36,950 bases of DNA from Lachnospiraceae bacterium (GTDB lineage: Bacteria > Bacillota > Clostridia > Lachnospirales > Lachnospiraceae), in assembly GCA_022792335.1 (NCBI GenBank), contig JAAWAV010000052.1, positions 1 through 36,950 of the forward strand, given 5' to 3'. The notes under the pieces were generated by a model. The model worked only from the letters and a program-made list of their open reading frames with translations. It did not search any database and was not told the origin of the DNA. Of the stretch, positions 16,102-24,746 are shown piece after piece (positions within the stretch are counted from its first letter, which is position 1; each line of letters starts with the position of its first letter). The translations under genes were made by a program, and so were the position numbers.

Positions 16102-16524
16102 ATGGCGAAACGGATTATGGGACTAGATTTCGGCTCCAGGACGGTGGGAGTGGCTGTCAGCGATTCTCTCGGGATTACGGCTCAGGGCGTGGAAACTATA
16201 AAGAGGCCGGAAGAGAATAAGCTGCGGAGGACGCTTGCCCGTCTAGAAGAACTGATTAAGGAATACCAGATAGAAGAAATCGTGGTGGGCTGTCCGAGGC
16301 ATATGAACGGAGACTTCGGGGAGCGAGCGGAGAAGTCGGAGGCTTTTGCGAAAAAACTGAAAAGCCGGACAGGCCTTCCTGTTGCGCTTTGGGATGAACG
16401 GCTGACTACGGTGGCGGCAGAGCGGGTACTTAAGGAATCAGGAGTCCGCAGAGAACGTCGGAAGGACTATGTAGATAAAATTGCAGCAGTGTTTATTTTG
16501 CAGGGATATTTGGATTCCCTGTGA
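16102..16524 (+). CDS. ruvX: Putative Holliday junction resolvase RuvX (YqgF)
   Basis: 140 aa RNase H-fold nuclease, acting on branched DNA and/or in 16S rRNA 5'-end processing. Motifs: [14 protein letters not shown] at the N-terminus (catalytic Asp9), [19 protein letters not shown] in the middle, [10 protein letters not shown] and the final acidic [17 protein letters not shown]. It follows ireB by 7 bases and is in the same operon. Confidence 0.95.
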   Translation: MAKRIMGLDFGSRTVGVAVSDSLGITAQGVETIKRPEENKLRRTLARLEELIKEYQIEEIVVGCPRHMNGDFGERAEKSEAFAKKLKSRTGLPVALWDERLTTVAAERVLKESGVRRERRKDYVDKIAAVFILQGYLDSL

Positions 16525-16592
16525 TTTTGCGTGGTGAGATCTGCATATTCCCCTGTTTTTTTGTGCACAAATTTAGAAAGATTGGTAAAAAT

Positions 16593-16850
16593 ATGGATGA
16601 GAAAATTATTCTGACATCGGAAGATGGGGAAGAGCTCCCTTGTTATGTGCTGGAAGAAACAAAAGTGGCAGGCTGTAATTATGTGCTTGTGACAGATTCC
16701 GAGGAGGGAGACGGCGAATGCTATATCCTGAGAGACAGATCGGATGAGACGGATGCAGAGGCTGTGTACGAGGTCGTGGAGGATGAGAAGGAACAGCAGT
16801 ACCTGGCGCGAATTTTTAACGAGCTTCTGGAGGACGTGGATATTCGATGA
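16593..16850 (+). CDS. DUF1292 protein (YrzB-like)
   Basis: 85 aa acidic protein with the DUF1292 pattern ILTSEDGEELPCYVLEE... YVLVTDSEEGDGECYILRD... EAVYEVVEDEKEQQYLARIFNELL. It is the usual third member of the ireB-ruvX-yrzB order. An upstream extension to 16521 is open, but the family N-terminus matches the ATG at 16593; the ribosome binding site there is weak. Function unknown. A second, longer DUF1292 gene lies at 36357. Confidence 0.85.
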   Translation: MDEKIILTSEDGEELPCYVLEETKVAGCNYVLVTDSEEGDGECYILRDRSDETDAEAVYEVVEDEKEQQYLARIFNELLEDVDIR

Positions 16851-16936
16851 CTGTCCTTGTCAACTGATGACATGGGTGAATGATAAAGAACGGATAAAGA
16901 GTGGATTAAGAACGGAAAGTAAGAGAGGTGTAATAT

Positions 16937-18649
16937 TTGAGACAAACATCAAAGCAGACAACAAGACAGACGGCGAAACAGGGACGCAGACATCCGGAGA
17001 TACCAGGACTGAAGATCATTCCTCTTGGAGGTCTTGAGCAGATTGGAATGAATATGACAGTCTTTGAGTATGAGGACAGTATCATTGTGGTGGACTGCGG
17101 CCTGGCTTTTCCCAGTGACGATATGTTGGGGATTGATCTGGTGATTCCGGATATCACCTATTTGAAAGAGAATATACAGAAAGTCAAGGGATTTGTGATT
17201 ACCCACGGTCATGAGGATCACATCGGGGCGTTGCCCTACGTACTGGCAGAGTTAAATGTGCCCGTCTATGCCACAAAACTGACCATGGGTATCATTGAGC
17301 ATAAATTAAAAGAGCGGGGGATGACCCGTTCGACGAAACGGAAGGTGATGAAGTACGGGCAGTCGGTGAACCTGGGCTGTTTCCGGGTGGAATTTATCCG
17401 TACCAATCACAGTATTGCCGATGCGGCGGCCTTTGCCATCTTCACTCCAGTGGGAACCATCGTTCACACCGGAGATTTTAAGATTGACTATACGCCGGTT
17501 TTTGGAGATCCTGTGGATCTGCCCCGGTTTGCAGAGCTTGGAAAAAAAGGAGTTCTGGCTCTGATGGCCGACAGTACCAATGCCATCCGGGATGGCTTTA
17601 CCATGTCGGAGAGAGCGGTGGGGCGGACCTTTGACCGCCTGTTTGAGGAAAATAAGGAGCGGCGGATCATTGTGGCCACCTTTGCCTCCAATGTGGACCG
17701 GGTGCAGCAGATCATCAATTCTTCCTACAAATATGGAAGAAAGGTGGTTGTAGAGGGCCGCAGTATGGTGAATATCATCGGGATCGCCAATGAGCTTGGG
17801 TATATCCAGATTCCGGAGGGAACGCTGGTGGATATTTCCCATCTGGGGAATTATCCGCCGGAAAAGACGGTCCTTATCACCACAGGAAGTCAGGGAGAGT
17901 CCATGGCGGCTTTGTCCAGAATGGCGGCGGATATTCACAAAAAAGTTTCCATCAGTGCAAACGATGCGATTATTTTCAGCTCTACCCCTATTCCGGGGAA
18001 TGAAAAGGCTGTGGCCCAGGTGATCAATGAGCTCTCGGCCAAAGGAGCAAAAGTGATCTTTCAGGATACTCATGTGTCGGGACATGCCTGCAAGGAAGAT
18101 TTAAAGCTCATCTATTCTCTGGTAAAGCCGAAGTTTGCGCTTCCAGTCCACGGGGAATACCGTCACCTCATGGCTCAGGCAGAGATCGCCCATGAGATGG
18201 GCGTGCCCCAGGATCATATTTTTATCATGCGTTCCGGCAATGTGATGGAACTGTCTGAAGAAGGCGCCCATGTGACAGGAAACGTGACGGCAGGGCCTGT
18301 CCTGGTGGACGGTCTGGGAGTCGGCGATGTGGGAAATATTGTGCTCAGAGATAGGCAGAATCTGGCTCAGAATGGTATTATTATTGTAGTTTTGACCCTG
18401 GATCGCCGGGGCAACCAGCTGATGGCAGGACCGGATATCGTATCCAGAGGTTTTGTCTATGTAAGAGAGTCAGAAAATCTGATGGAAGAAGCCCACTGCG
18501 TGGTGGAAGACGCGGTTCAGAAATGTCTGGACAGGCGGGTCAACGACTGGGGAAAAATCAAGGCAGTTATCCGGGACAGCCTGAGCGATTACATCTGGAA
18601 AAAGATGAAACGAAACCCCATGATTTTGCCGATTATTATGGAAATTTAA
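16937..18649 (+). CDS. rnjA: Ribonuclease J
   Basis: Metallo-beta-lactamase/beta-CASP RNase with 5'-3' exo- and endonuclease activity, central to mRNA decay and rRNA maturation; 570 aa. It starts at TTG 16937, supported by AGAGAGGTG just upstream. A Gln/Thr/Arg-rich tail (1-17) precedes IIPLGGLEQIGMN. Metal site HGHEDHIGALPY at about 90-101, LTHTGDFK-type motif as VHTGDFKIDYTP, DSTNA, beta-CASP motifs (TTGSQGE, FSSTPIPGNE, TH VSGHA) and the C-terminal MAGPDIVSRGFVYVRESE domain. It is 87 bases after the DUF1292 gene, probably the same transcript. Confidence 0.96.
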   Translation: MRQTSKQTTRQTAKQGRRHPEIPGLKIIPLGGLEQIGMNMTVFEYEDSIIVVDCGLAFPSDDMLGIDLVIPDITYLKENIQKVKGFVITHGHEDHIGALPYVLAELNVPVYATKLTMGIIEHKLKERGMTRSTKRKVMKYGQSVNLGCFRVEFIRTNHSIADAAAFAIFTPVGTIVHTGDFKIDYTPVFGDPVDLPRFAELGKKGVLALMADSTNAIRDGFTMSERAVGRTFDRLFEENKERRIIVATFASNVDRVQQIINSSYKYGRKVVVEGRSMVNIIGIANELGYIQIPEGTLVDISHLGNYPPEKTVLITTGSQGESMAALSRMAADIHKKVSISANDAIIFSSTPIPGNEKAVAQVINELSAKGAKVIFQDTHVSGHACKEDLKLIYSLVKPKFALPVHGEYRHLMAQAEIAHEMGVPQDHIFIMRSGNVMELSEEGAHVTGNVTAGPVLVDGLGVGDVGNIVLRDRQNLAQNGIIIVVLTLDRRGNQLMAGPDIVSRGFVYVRESENLMEEAHCVVEDAVQKCLDRRVNDWGKIKAVIRDSLSDYIWKKMKRNPMILPIIMEI

Positions 18650-18662
18650 GGATAGGGGCAAG

Positions 18663-18704
18663 ATGATGGAGGAATCGTTATGGAGGCAGAAGTTTGAACC
18701 ATAA
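18663..18704 (+). CDS. Possible 13-residue peptide in the leader of the MltG-like gene
   Basis: ATGATG at 18663 opens MMEESLWRQKFEP and a TAA, with AGGGG upstream at the usual distance. Its 3' half overlaps the hairpin CGTTATGG (18676-18683) / CCATAACG (18699-18706), so ribosome passage could alter the leader structure. It may be a leader peptide or chance; no known attenuator peptide is recognised. Confidence 0.25.
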   Translation: MMEESLWRQKFEP

Positions 18705-18706
18705 CG
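18676..18706 (+). promoter_or_regulatory. Perfect 8-bp hairpin in the rnjA to MltG-like intergenic leader
   Basis: CGTTATGG and CCATAACG enclose a 15-base loop. It is followed by an A-run and the AGGAGG of the next gene rather than Ts, so it is not a terminator. A processing site, mRNA stabiliser or dimeric-protein operator is possible. Confidence 0.35.
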
Positions 18707-18730
18707 GTAGAAAAAAAGGAGGAAAGGCAT

Positions 18731-19096
18731 ATGAAAACTCGTATTTTTGGGCTGATTGTCCGGATAGCCGTTCTGGCGGCGCTTGTTTCTTGTATGTGCC
18801 TCCTGGCAGTCCGGGCCTATGGGTTTGGGAAAGCAGTTTTTGACGAACGGGAAGGGACGGCGAAAAAGCCCCGCAGTGTTTTATTTGTACTGAAGGAAGA
18901 AAATACGATTTCCCAGGTGGCGGATGTTCTGGAAGAAGAGGGATTCATCGACGACAGCCTGGTATTTATCGTACAGAAATATTTTTATAACAGTGAACTT
19001 GTGCCAGGGGAATACCGGCTGAATACCAATATGACGGGAAAGATGATTCTGGATATTTTATCGGGAGCTGCCGTGGAGACGGAGGAATCTTCATGA
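18731..19096 (+). CDS. Short MltG-like membrane protein without catalytic domain
   Basis: 121 aa. One TM helix (about 7-29) and an extracellular segment VLFVLKEENTISQVADVLEEEGFIDDSLVFIVQKYFYNSELVPGEYRLNTNM. This matches the LysM-like N-terminal region of the endolytic transglycosylase MltG (YceG/YrrL). The catalytic half (another ~200 residues with the active-site Glu) is absent, yet the stop is clean and the next gene overlaps by ATGA, so this is an intact short protein rather than a broken one. Its position before trmR-trhP equals that of yrrL in Bacillus. It probably binds peptidoglycan or regulates a full-length MltG elsewhere (inference). Confidence 0.75.
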   Translation: MKTRIFGLIVRIAVLAALVSCMCLLAVRAYGFGKAVFDEREGTAKKPRSVLFVLKEENTISQVADVLEEEGFIDDSLVFIVQKYFYNSELVPGEYRLNTNMTGKMILDILSGAAVETEESS

Positions 19097-19746
19097 TTGT
19101 AGGGGAAAGGCTTACCGTATACATCAATTCTCTGGAACAGGAGGAAAACCAGATTTTGAGGGAGATTGCAGAGGAGGCTGCCGCCTCCTTTGTTCCGATT
19201 ATCCGGAAGGAGACAGGGAGTCTTTTAAAGACCCTGATTGCGATGAAACAGCCGGGGCGGATTTTGGAGGTGGGAACAGCTACCGGCTATTCGGCGCTTC
19301 TCATGAGTAGCGTCATGCCAAAGGCGTGTACCATTACGACCATTGAAAAATATGAAAAACGGATTTCTGTTGCCAGAGAAAATATCCGACGGGCGGGGAA
19401 AGAGGCGGTTATTACCCTTCTGGAGGGGGATGCTTGCGATCGCTTAAAGACCCTGGAACCGCCCTATGATTTTATCTTTATGGACGCAGCCAAGGGGCAG
19501 TATCTTCATTTTCTTCCAGAGGCGCTTCGCCTGCTTTCGACAGGAGGCGTTCTAGTCTCTGATAACGTCTTTCAGGACGGAGATATCCTGGAATCCCGGT
19601 TTGCCGTGGAGCGGAGGAATCGGACCATTCATGCCAGAATGCGGGAATATCTCTATGTACTGAAGCATATGGACGGCCTTCAGACAGCAGTGCTTCCGGT
19701 GGGAGACGGAGTGGCCGTCACAGTAAAGACAGGAGGGCGGGAGTGA
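19093..19746 (+). CDS. trmR: tRNA 5-hydroxyuridine methyltransferase TrmR
   Basis: 217 aa O-methyltransferase of the class I SAM fold, YrrM family, which converts 5-hydroxyuridine 34 to 5-methoxyuridine in Gram-positive tRNAs. Motif I is ILEVGTATGYSALLMSS (about 57-73), then TIEKYEKRISVARENI, YDFIFMDAAKGQY (catalytic/metal Asp region), and GGVLVSDNVFQDG. The start overlaps the preceding stop (ATGA) and the next gene overlaps its end, so the three are translationally coupled. The functional call rests on family plus its neighbour trhP. Confidence 0.88.
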   Translation: MIVGERLTVYINSLEQEENQILREIAEEAAASFVPIIRKETGSLLKTLIAMKQPGRILEVGTATGYSALLMSSVMPKACTITTIEKYEKRISVARENIRRAGKEAVITLLEGDACDRLKTLEPPYDFIFMDAAKGQYLHFLPEALRLLSTGGVLVSDNVFQDGDILESRFAVERRNRTIHARMREYLYVLKHMDGLQTAVLPVGDGVAVTVKTGGRE

Positions 19747-20996
19747 TGAGAGAGAAAACGATCAGAAAAAAGCCGGAACTCCTTGCGCCGGCCGGGAGCC
19801 TGGAAATCCTCCGTACGGCTATCCGTTATGGAGCGGACGCTGTTTATGTCGGGGGGGAGGCCTTCGGCCTGCGGGCGAAGGCTAAAAATTTTTCCATGGA
19901 AGAAATGGCAGAGGGAATCCGCTTTGCCCATGAGAGAGGAAAAAAGGTCTATGTGACGGCCAATATCCTGGCCCACAATGAAGATCTGGAGAAGGTACGT
20001 CAGTATCTGAGGGAACTGGAGTGCATCGGTCCGGACGCCTTGATTGTCTCTGATCCGGGGATTTTTTCAATGATTCGGGAGCTTCTTCCGGATATGGAGG
20101 TTCATATCAGTACCCAGGCCAACAATACCAATTATGGGACCTATCAGTTTTGGCACCGGCTGGGTGCGAAACGGGTCGTTTCTGCCAGAGAACTCTCATT
20201 TGGGGAACTGACAGAGATCAGACAGAAGATTCCAAAAGATCTGGAGATGGAAACCTTTATCCATGGGGCGATGTGTATTTCCTATTCAGGCCGCTGCCTT
20301 CTCAGCAATTATTTTACTGGGAGAGATGCGAACCGGGGCGCCTGTACTCATCCCTGCCGCTGGAATTATGCAGTGATGGAAGAGAGCCGGCCGGGAGAAT
20401 ACGTTCCGATTTATGAGAACGAGAGGGGAACCTTTCTGTTTAATTCCAAAGATTTGTGTATGGTGGAGTATATTCCGGAACTTCTTCAGTCAGGTATCGA
20501 CAGCTTTAAGATTGAGGGAAGAATGAAGGCGGCCCTCTATGTGGCGGTAGTCGTACGGACCTATCGGAAGGCCATCGACGATTGTCTGATTTCTGAGGAA
20601 CACTACAGAAGCCATATGGAATGGTATAAGGAAGAAATCGGAAAGTGTACGACTAGACCTTTTACGACAGGATTCTTCTTCGGAAAACCAGGATCCGATA
20701 CCCAGATTTATGACAGCAGTACCTATCGCCAGGATTATATTTATCTTGGAATGGCGGGAGAAGAATTTCCGGAGGATCGGTTTTTCCTGGAACAGAAAAA
20801 CAAGTTTTCTGTGGGAGAGACAATTGAAATTATGAAACCGTCCGGAGAAAATCTGTCTGCTCTTGTAGAAGAAATTTCGGATCTGGAAGGAACTGCACAG
20901 GAAAGCGCGCCCCATGCCAGACAAAAGCTGTTGGTAAAACTTTCCAAAAAACCGGAGAAATATGATATACTGCGGAAAAAGGGTGTTTCTGTATAG
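19746..20996 (+). CDS. trhP: tRNA hydroxylation protein TrhP, peptidase U32 family
   Basis: 416 aa. Hydroxylates U34 of certain tRNAs (prephenate-dependent pathway), giving the substrate for TrmR. Features: PELLAPAGSLEILRTAIRYGADAVYVGG at the N-terminus and the U32 signature METFIHGAMCISYSGRC, then NRGACTHPCRW with the conserved cysteines, followed by LCMVEYIPELLQSGIDSFKIEGR. A C-terminal beta domain (VGETIEIM) is typical. It may start at ATG 19746 or at GTG 19743 one codon earlier; GGAGGGCGGGAG lies upstream of both. The annotation 'peptidase' is historical. Confidence 0.9.
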   Translation: MREKTIRKKPELLAPAGSLEILRTAIRYGADAVYVGGEAFGLRAKAKNFSMEEMAEGIRFAHERGKKVYVTANILAHNEDLEKVRQYLRELECIGPDALIVSDPGIFSMIRELLPDMEVHISTQANNTNYGTYQFWHRLGAKRVVSARELSFGELTEIRQKIPKDLEMETFIHGAMCISYSGRCLLSNYFTGRDANRGACTHPCRWNYAVMEESRPGEYVPIYENERGTFLFNSKDLCMVEYIPELLQSGIDSFKIEGRMKAALYVAVVVRTYRKAIDDCLISEEHYRSHMEWYKEEIGKCTTRPFTTGFFFGKPGSDTQIYDSSTYRQDYIYLGMAGEEFPEDRFFLEQKNKFSVGETIEIMKPSGENLSALVEEISDLEGTAQESAPHARQKLLVKLSKKPEKYDILRKKGVSV

Positions 20997-21008
20997 GAAG
21001 GGGAAAGC

Positions 21009-21761
21009 GTGAACATACTATTTGGAGTACTTGCACTGATATCTTTGGGATATTATGTGACGATTATTGTCTATACTGGGATAAAGGCGTCGTTTTCTGT
21101 TTTCTGGTTGTTGCTGTTTGTCTTTTTTGCAGGAATGAGCGTGCTGTTTTCCCTTCGCCGGTTCCGGCTGTTTTTGAAAGGGCTTCCCATGTGGGTAAAG
21201 ATTCCAGTCCGTACGACTCTTGTTCTGGGATTTTTTCTTTTTTTTCTTGTGGAGAGTTTTATTGTCTTTCATATGTTTGAGAAACCGGAAGCGGATCTTG
21301 ATTATTTGGTGGTGCTTGGAGCGCAGGTGCGTGGGAGTACGGTGAGTAATTCTTTGCGCTGCCGTCTGGATACAGCGGTGGAATACCTGGAAGAAAATCC
21401 GGATACCAAGGTCATTGTGACAGGAGGGATGGGACCGGGAGAGGAGATGCCGGAGGCCGTCGCTATGCGCAATTATCTGGTGCGACATGGGATTGAACGG
21501 GAACGGATTACCATGGAGCGCTATGCGACCAACACGAAGGAGAATCTGGCTTACAGTAAGGCTCTGGCCGGGAATGGAACACGGTCTGTGGGCGTGGTTA
21601 CCAACAGTTTCCACGTATTTCGTTCTGTCCGACTGGCAGAAAAAGAGGGATTTGAAGATGTGACAGGAATCGTAGCTCCCTCCGTCGGCTGGCTTCTGCC
21701 CAATATGATGGTACGGGAGTTTTTTGCGGTTCTAAAAGATAAATTTATGGGAAATATCTAA
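21009..21761 (+). CDS. YdcF/SanA-family (DUF218) membrane protein
   Basis: 250 aa with a GTG start preceded by AGGAAGGGG. Three hydrophobic segments (about 3-22, 30-46 and 68-90) are followed by a DUF218 domain: DYLVVLGAQVRGSTVSNSLRCRLDTAVEYL, VIVTGGMGPGEEMPEAVAMRNYLV, MERYATNTKENLAYSKAL and VTNSFHVFRSVRLAEK. Members affect envelope barrier function and lipid carrier recycling in some bacteria; the substrate is not known here. It sits 12 bases after trhP and is probably cotranscribed. Confidence 0.88.
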   Translation: MNILFGVLALISLGYYVTIIVYTGIKASFSVFWLLLFVFFAGMSVLFSLRRFRLFLKGLPMWVKIPVRTTLVLGFFLFFLVESFIVFHMFEKPEADLDYLVVLGAQVRGSTVSNSLRCRLDTAVEYLEENPDTKVIVTGGMGPGEEMPEAVAMRNYLVRHGIERERITMERYATNTKENLAYSKALAGNGTRSVGVVTNSFHVFRSVRLAEKEGFEDVTGIVAPSVGWLLPNMMVREFFAVLKDKFMGNI

Positions 21762-21786
21762 GTTTAAAAAAGGAGCGTTTTGTAGG

Positions 21787-24726
21787 GTGAAGGAAATGAT
21801 GTTTGAGACTTACGAGATGATAGAAGAAAGGGAAATCGGGGAACTGAATGCAAAGGCATTTCTGCTTTGCCATAAAAAAAGCGGCGCCAGGCTGTTTCTT
21901 ATTTCCAATGACGATGAGAACAAAGTATTTACCATTGGCTTTCGGACTCCGGTGAGAGACAGTACGGGAGTTCCCCATATCATGGAGCATTCCGTACTCT
22001 GCGGATCGAAAAAATTTCCGGTAAAAGATCCGTTTGTGGAACTGGCGAAGGGGTCTCTCAATACCTTTCTCAATGCAATGACCTACCCGGATAAGACGGT
22101 TTATCCGGTGGCCAGCGTCAACGACCAGGATTTTCAGAATCTGATGGATGTTTATCTGGACGCGGTCTTTCATCCTAATATCTATAAAAATGAAAAGATT
22201 TTCAGACAGGAGGGCTGGCACTATGAGCTGGAAGAAGAGGAAGGCCCTCTGACCATCAACGGTGTGGTCTATAATGAGATGAAAGGGGTGTTTTCTTCAC
22301 CGGAAAGTGTTCTGGATCGTTATACTAGGAAGGTGTTGTTCCCAGATACCCCCTATTGCTCAGAATCCGGCGGAGAACCGGAGGAAATCCCGTCCTTAAC
22401 CTATGAACAGTTCCTGGACTTTCACAGGACTTATTATCATCCTTCCAACAGCTATATCTATCTTTATGGAAATATGGATATGGAAGAAAAACTATGCTTT
22501 CTGGACAGAGAATATTTGAGCCATTATGAGAGGCAACCTGTGGATTCAGAGATTCCTCTGCAAAAGGAGTTCCTTCCGAAACAGGAATACGAGTTGTCTT
22601 ACCCCATTTCGATGGAAGAAGAGACTGCAGGAAAAACTTATCTTTCTGTCAACATGGTCGTGGGAACGGCGTTAAATCCAAGACTTTACGTGGCCTTTCA
22701 GATTCTGGAATACGTCCTTCTCTCAGCGTCGGGAGCGCCCTTAAAACAGGCCTTGGTGGACGCCGGGATCGGGACGGATATTTATGGCGGCTATGACTCC
22801 GGTGTCTTGCAGCCGGTCTTTTCCGTGGTGGCAAAAAATACGGATAAGGAGAAGAAAAAACAGTTTCTGGAAGTGATTCGAGAGACCTTAGAACGACTTT
22901 CTTCTGAGGGGATCGGAGATAGGGCTTTGGAGGCCGGAATCAATTATTTTGAATTTAAATACCGGGAAGCGGATTTTGGTTCTTATCCCAAGGGATTGAT
23001 GTACGGCCTTCAATGCTTTGACAGTTGGCTTTACGATGATCAGGATCCTTTTATGCATCTGCAGTTCGAGGAGATTTTTGCCTATCTCAAAGAAAAACGG
23101 AGAGAAGGGTTTTTTGAGAACCTGATAAAGGAATATCTTCTGGACAGTCTCCATCAGGCAGTCATCGTCCTTTCCCCGAAACAGGGACTGGAACGGGAAC
23201 GTCAGGAAGCCCTGAAAGAGGCGCTTGAGAAACGACTTTCCGCCATGGGCCCAGAAGAGCGGAAGGCATTAATCAGACAGACGAGAGAACTGAAAGAGTA
23301 TCAGCAGGAACCTTCTTCCAAAGAAGAACTGGAGACAATTCCCATACTTTCCAGGGAAGATATCAAAAAAGAAGCCTTTCCGATTGGTGGAGAAGAACGG
23401 ATGGAATCAGGCGTTCCGGTTCTCTATTCGGATCTGTTTACCAATGGAATCGGATATATGAAGCTGATCTTTGACGTAAGCCAGGTGGCCAGGGAGGATT
23501 GGCCTTATCTGGGCTTTTTCCGGTATATATTAGGACTTTTAAATACAGATAAACACAGCTATCAGGAGTTTTCCAACGAGGTCAATGTGGAGACCGGAGG
23601 GATTCAGACGTCTCTTGGCTGCTATCCGCTGGTGATGCAGCCCGGAAACTTTTTTGCCACTTTGGAAATTTCGGTCAAGGCTTTTTACAAAAAGCAGGAT
23701 AAGGCTATGGAGTTTATCCGTGAAATGATCGGCGGTTCCGTTTTTGAAGATGAGAAACGGATTTATGAACTGGCGGCCAGAGCCAGATCCAGAATCAAAG
23801 AATGGATGCTTGGAAGCGGTCACTCGGCGGCAGTGGTGCGGGCAGGTTCCTATTATTCTCCGATATCGGCCTTTGGAGACGCCACAACGGGAGTGGAATA
23901 TTATGAACTGTTAAAGGCTCTGGAGACGAATTTTGACGGAGAGAAGGAGAAGCTGTTTCAGAAGCTGAGAGCGCTCTGCGAGGTTATTTTCCGTAAGGAA
24001 AACCTGTTTGTGAGCTTTTCAGGCGAGAAGGAAGGATATGGCAGTTTCCAGTCTCCTTTGGAAGGTCTGATAGCAGAACTTTCTGAACATGGAAAGAAGA
24101 AACCCTTTCCTCTGGAGGCCATTCCTTCCGGACGATTCATACTTTCCAGGAAGAATGAAGGATTCATGACTTCTTCCCAGGTGCAGTATGTGGCCAGGAG
24201 TGGGAATTTTCTTCAGGAAGGTTATCCATATACAGGGGCCATGCGAGTGCTTCAGATGATTTTAAGTTATGAGTATCTGTGGATTCAGGTACGGGTCAAA
24301 GGCGGAGCTTATGGAGTTATGAGCGGCCTTTCCAGAAACGGCGACGGCTATTTTGTGTCCTACAGAGATCCGAATCTGGGAAAAACCAATGAAGTTTTTG
24401 AGGGAGTTCCCGGTTATCTGGAGAAGTTTGAAGCCGACGAGCGGGACATGACCAGGTATATCATCGGGGCGATTAGCCATATGGACGTGCCTCTGACGCC
24501 AAGCGGAAGAGGCTCCAGGAATACGGCGATGTATCTGTATGGTCTTACGGATGAAATGCTGCAAAAAGAGCGGGATCAGGTACTTGGGGCCACCCCAGAA
24601 GATATCCGTGCGCTGGCAGGGCCGGTACGGGCCATTCTTGCAGGCGGAAATATCTGTGCCCTGGGTGGGGAAGCCAAGATTGAGGCAGAGAAGGAGTTGT
24701 TTGAAACGACGGTTCGGATGGTGTAA
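21787..24726 (+). CDS. M16C insulinase-family metalloprotease (PreP-like)
   Basis: 979 aa zinc peptidase that forms a chamber for degrading small unfolded peptides, cytoplasmic (no signal). The inverted zinc motif HxxEH is H64-IM-E67-H68 within VPHIMEHSVLCGS, a PreP hallmark, with the distal zinc ligand in GVVYNEMKG (E164 or nearby). Second-half closing motifs include VRVKGGAYGVMSGLSRNGDGYFVSYRDPNL. Length and order fit the M16C subfamily (about 970-1000 aa), also found in clostridia as 'insulinase family protein'. Start is uncertain: GTG 21787 (AGGAG 11 bases upstream) or ATG 21799 (AAGGA 4 bases upstream), which differ by four residues. Confidence 0.94.
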   Translation: MKEMMFETYEMIEEREIGELNAKAFLLCHKKSGARLFLISNDDENKVFTIGFRTPVRDSTGVPHIMEHSVLCGSKKFPVKDPFVELAKGSLNTFLNAMTYPDKTVYPVASVNDQDFQNLMDVYLDAVFHPNIYKNEKIFRQEGWHYELEEEEGPLTINGVVYNEMKGVFSSPESVLDRYTRKVLFPDTPYCSESGGEPEEIPSLTYEQFLDFHRTYYHPSNSYIYLYGNMDMEEKLCFLDREYLSHYERQPVDSEIPLQKEFLPKQEYELSYPISMEEETAGKTYLSVNMVVGTALNPRLYVAFQILEYVLLSASGAPLKQALVDAGIGTDIYGGYDSGVLQPVFSVVAKNTDKEKKKQFLEVIRETLERLSSEGIGDRALEAGINYFEFKYREADFGSYPKGLMYGLQCFDSWLYDDQDPFMHLQFEEIFAYLKEKRREGFFENLIKEYLLDSLHQAVIVLSPKQGLERERQEALKEALEKRLSAMGPEERKALIRQTRELKEYQQEPSSKEELETIPILSREDIKKEAFPIGGEERMESGVPVLYSDLFTNGIGYMKLIFDVSQVAREDWPYLGFFRYILGLLNTDKHSYQEFSNEVNVETGGIQTSLGCYPLVMQPGNFFATLEISVKAFYKKQDKAMEFIREMIGGSVFEDEKRIYELAARARSRIKEWMLGSGHSAAVVRAGSYYSPISAFGDATTGVEYYELLKALETNFDGEKEKLFQKLRALCEVIFRKENLFVSFSGEKEGYGSFQSPLEGLIAELSEHGKKKPFPLEAIPSGRFILSRKNEGFMTSSQVQYVARSGNFLQEGYPYTGAMRVLQMILSYEYLWIQVRVKGGAYGVMSGLSRNGDGYFVSYRDPNLGKTNEVFEGVPGYLEKFEADERDMTRYIIGAISHMDVPLTPSGRGSRNTAMYLYGLTDEMLQKERDQVLGATPEDIRALAGPVRAILAGGNICALGGEAKIEAEKELFETTVRMV

Positions 24727-24746
24727 TTAAAGACCAGAGGAGGCTT

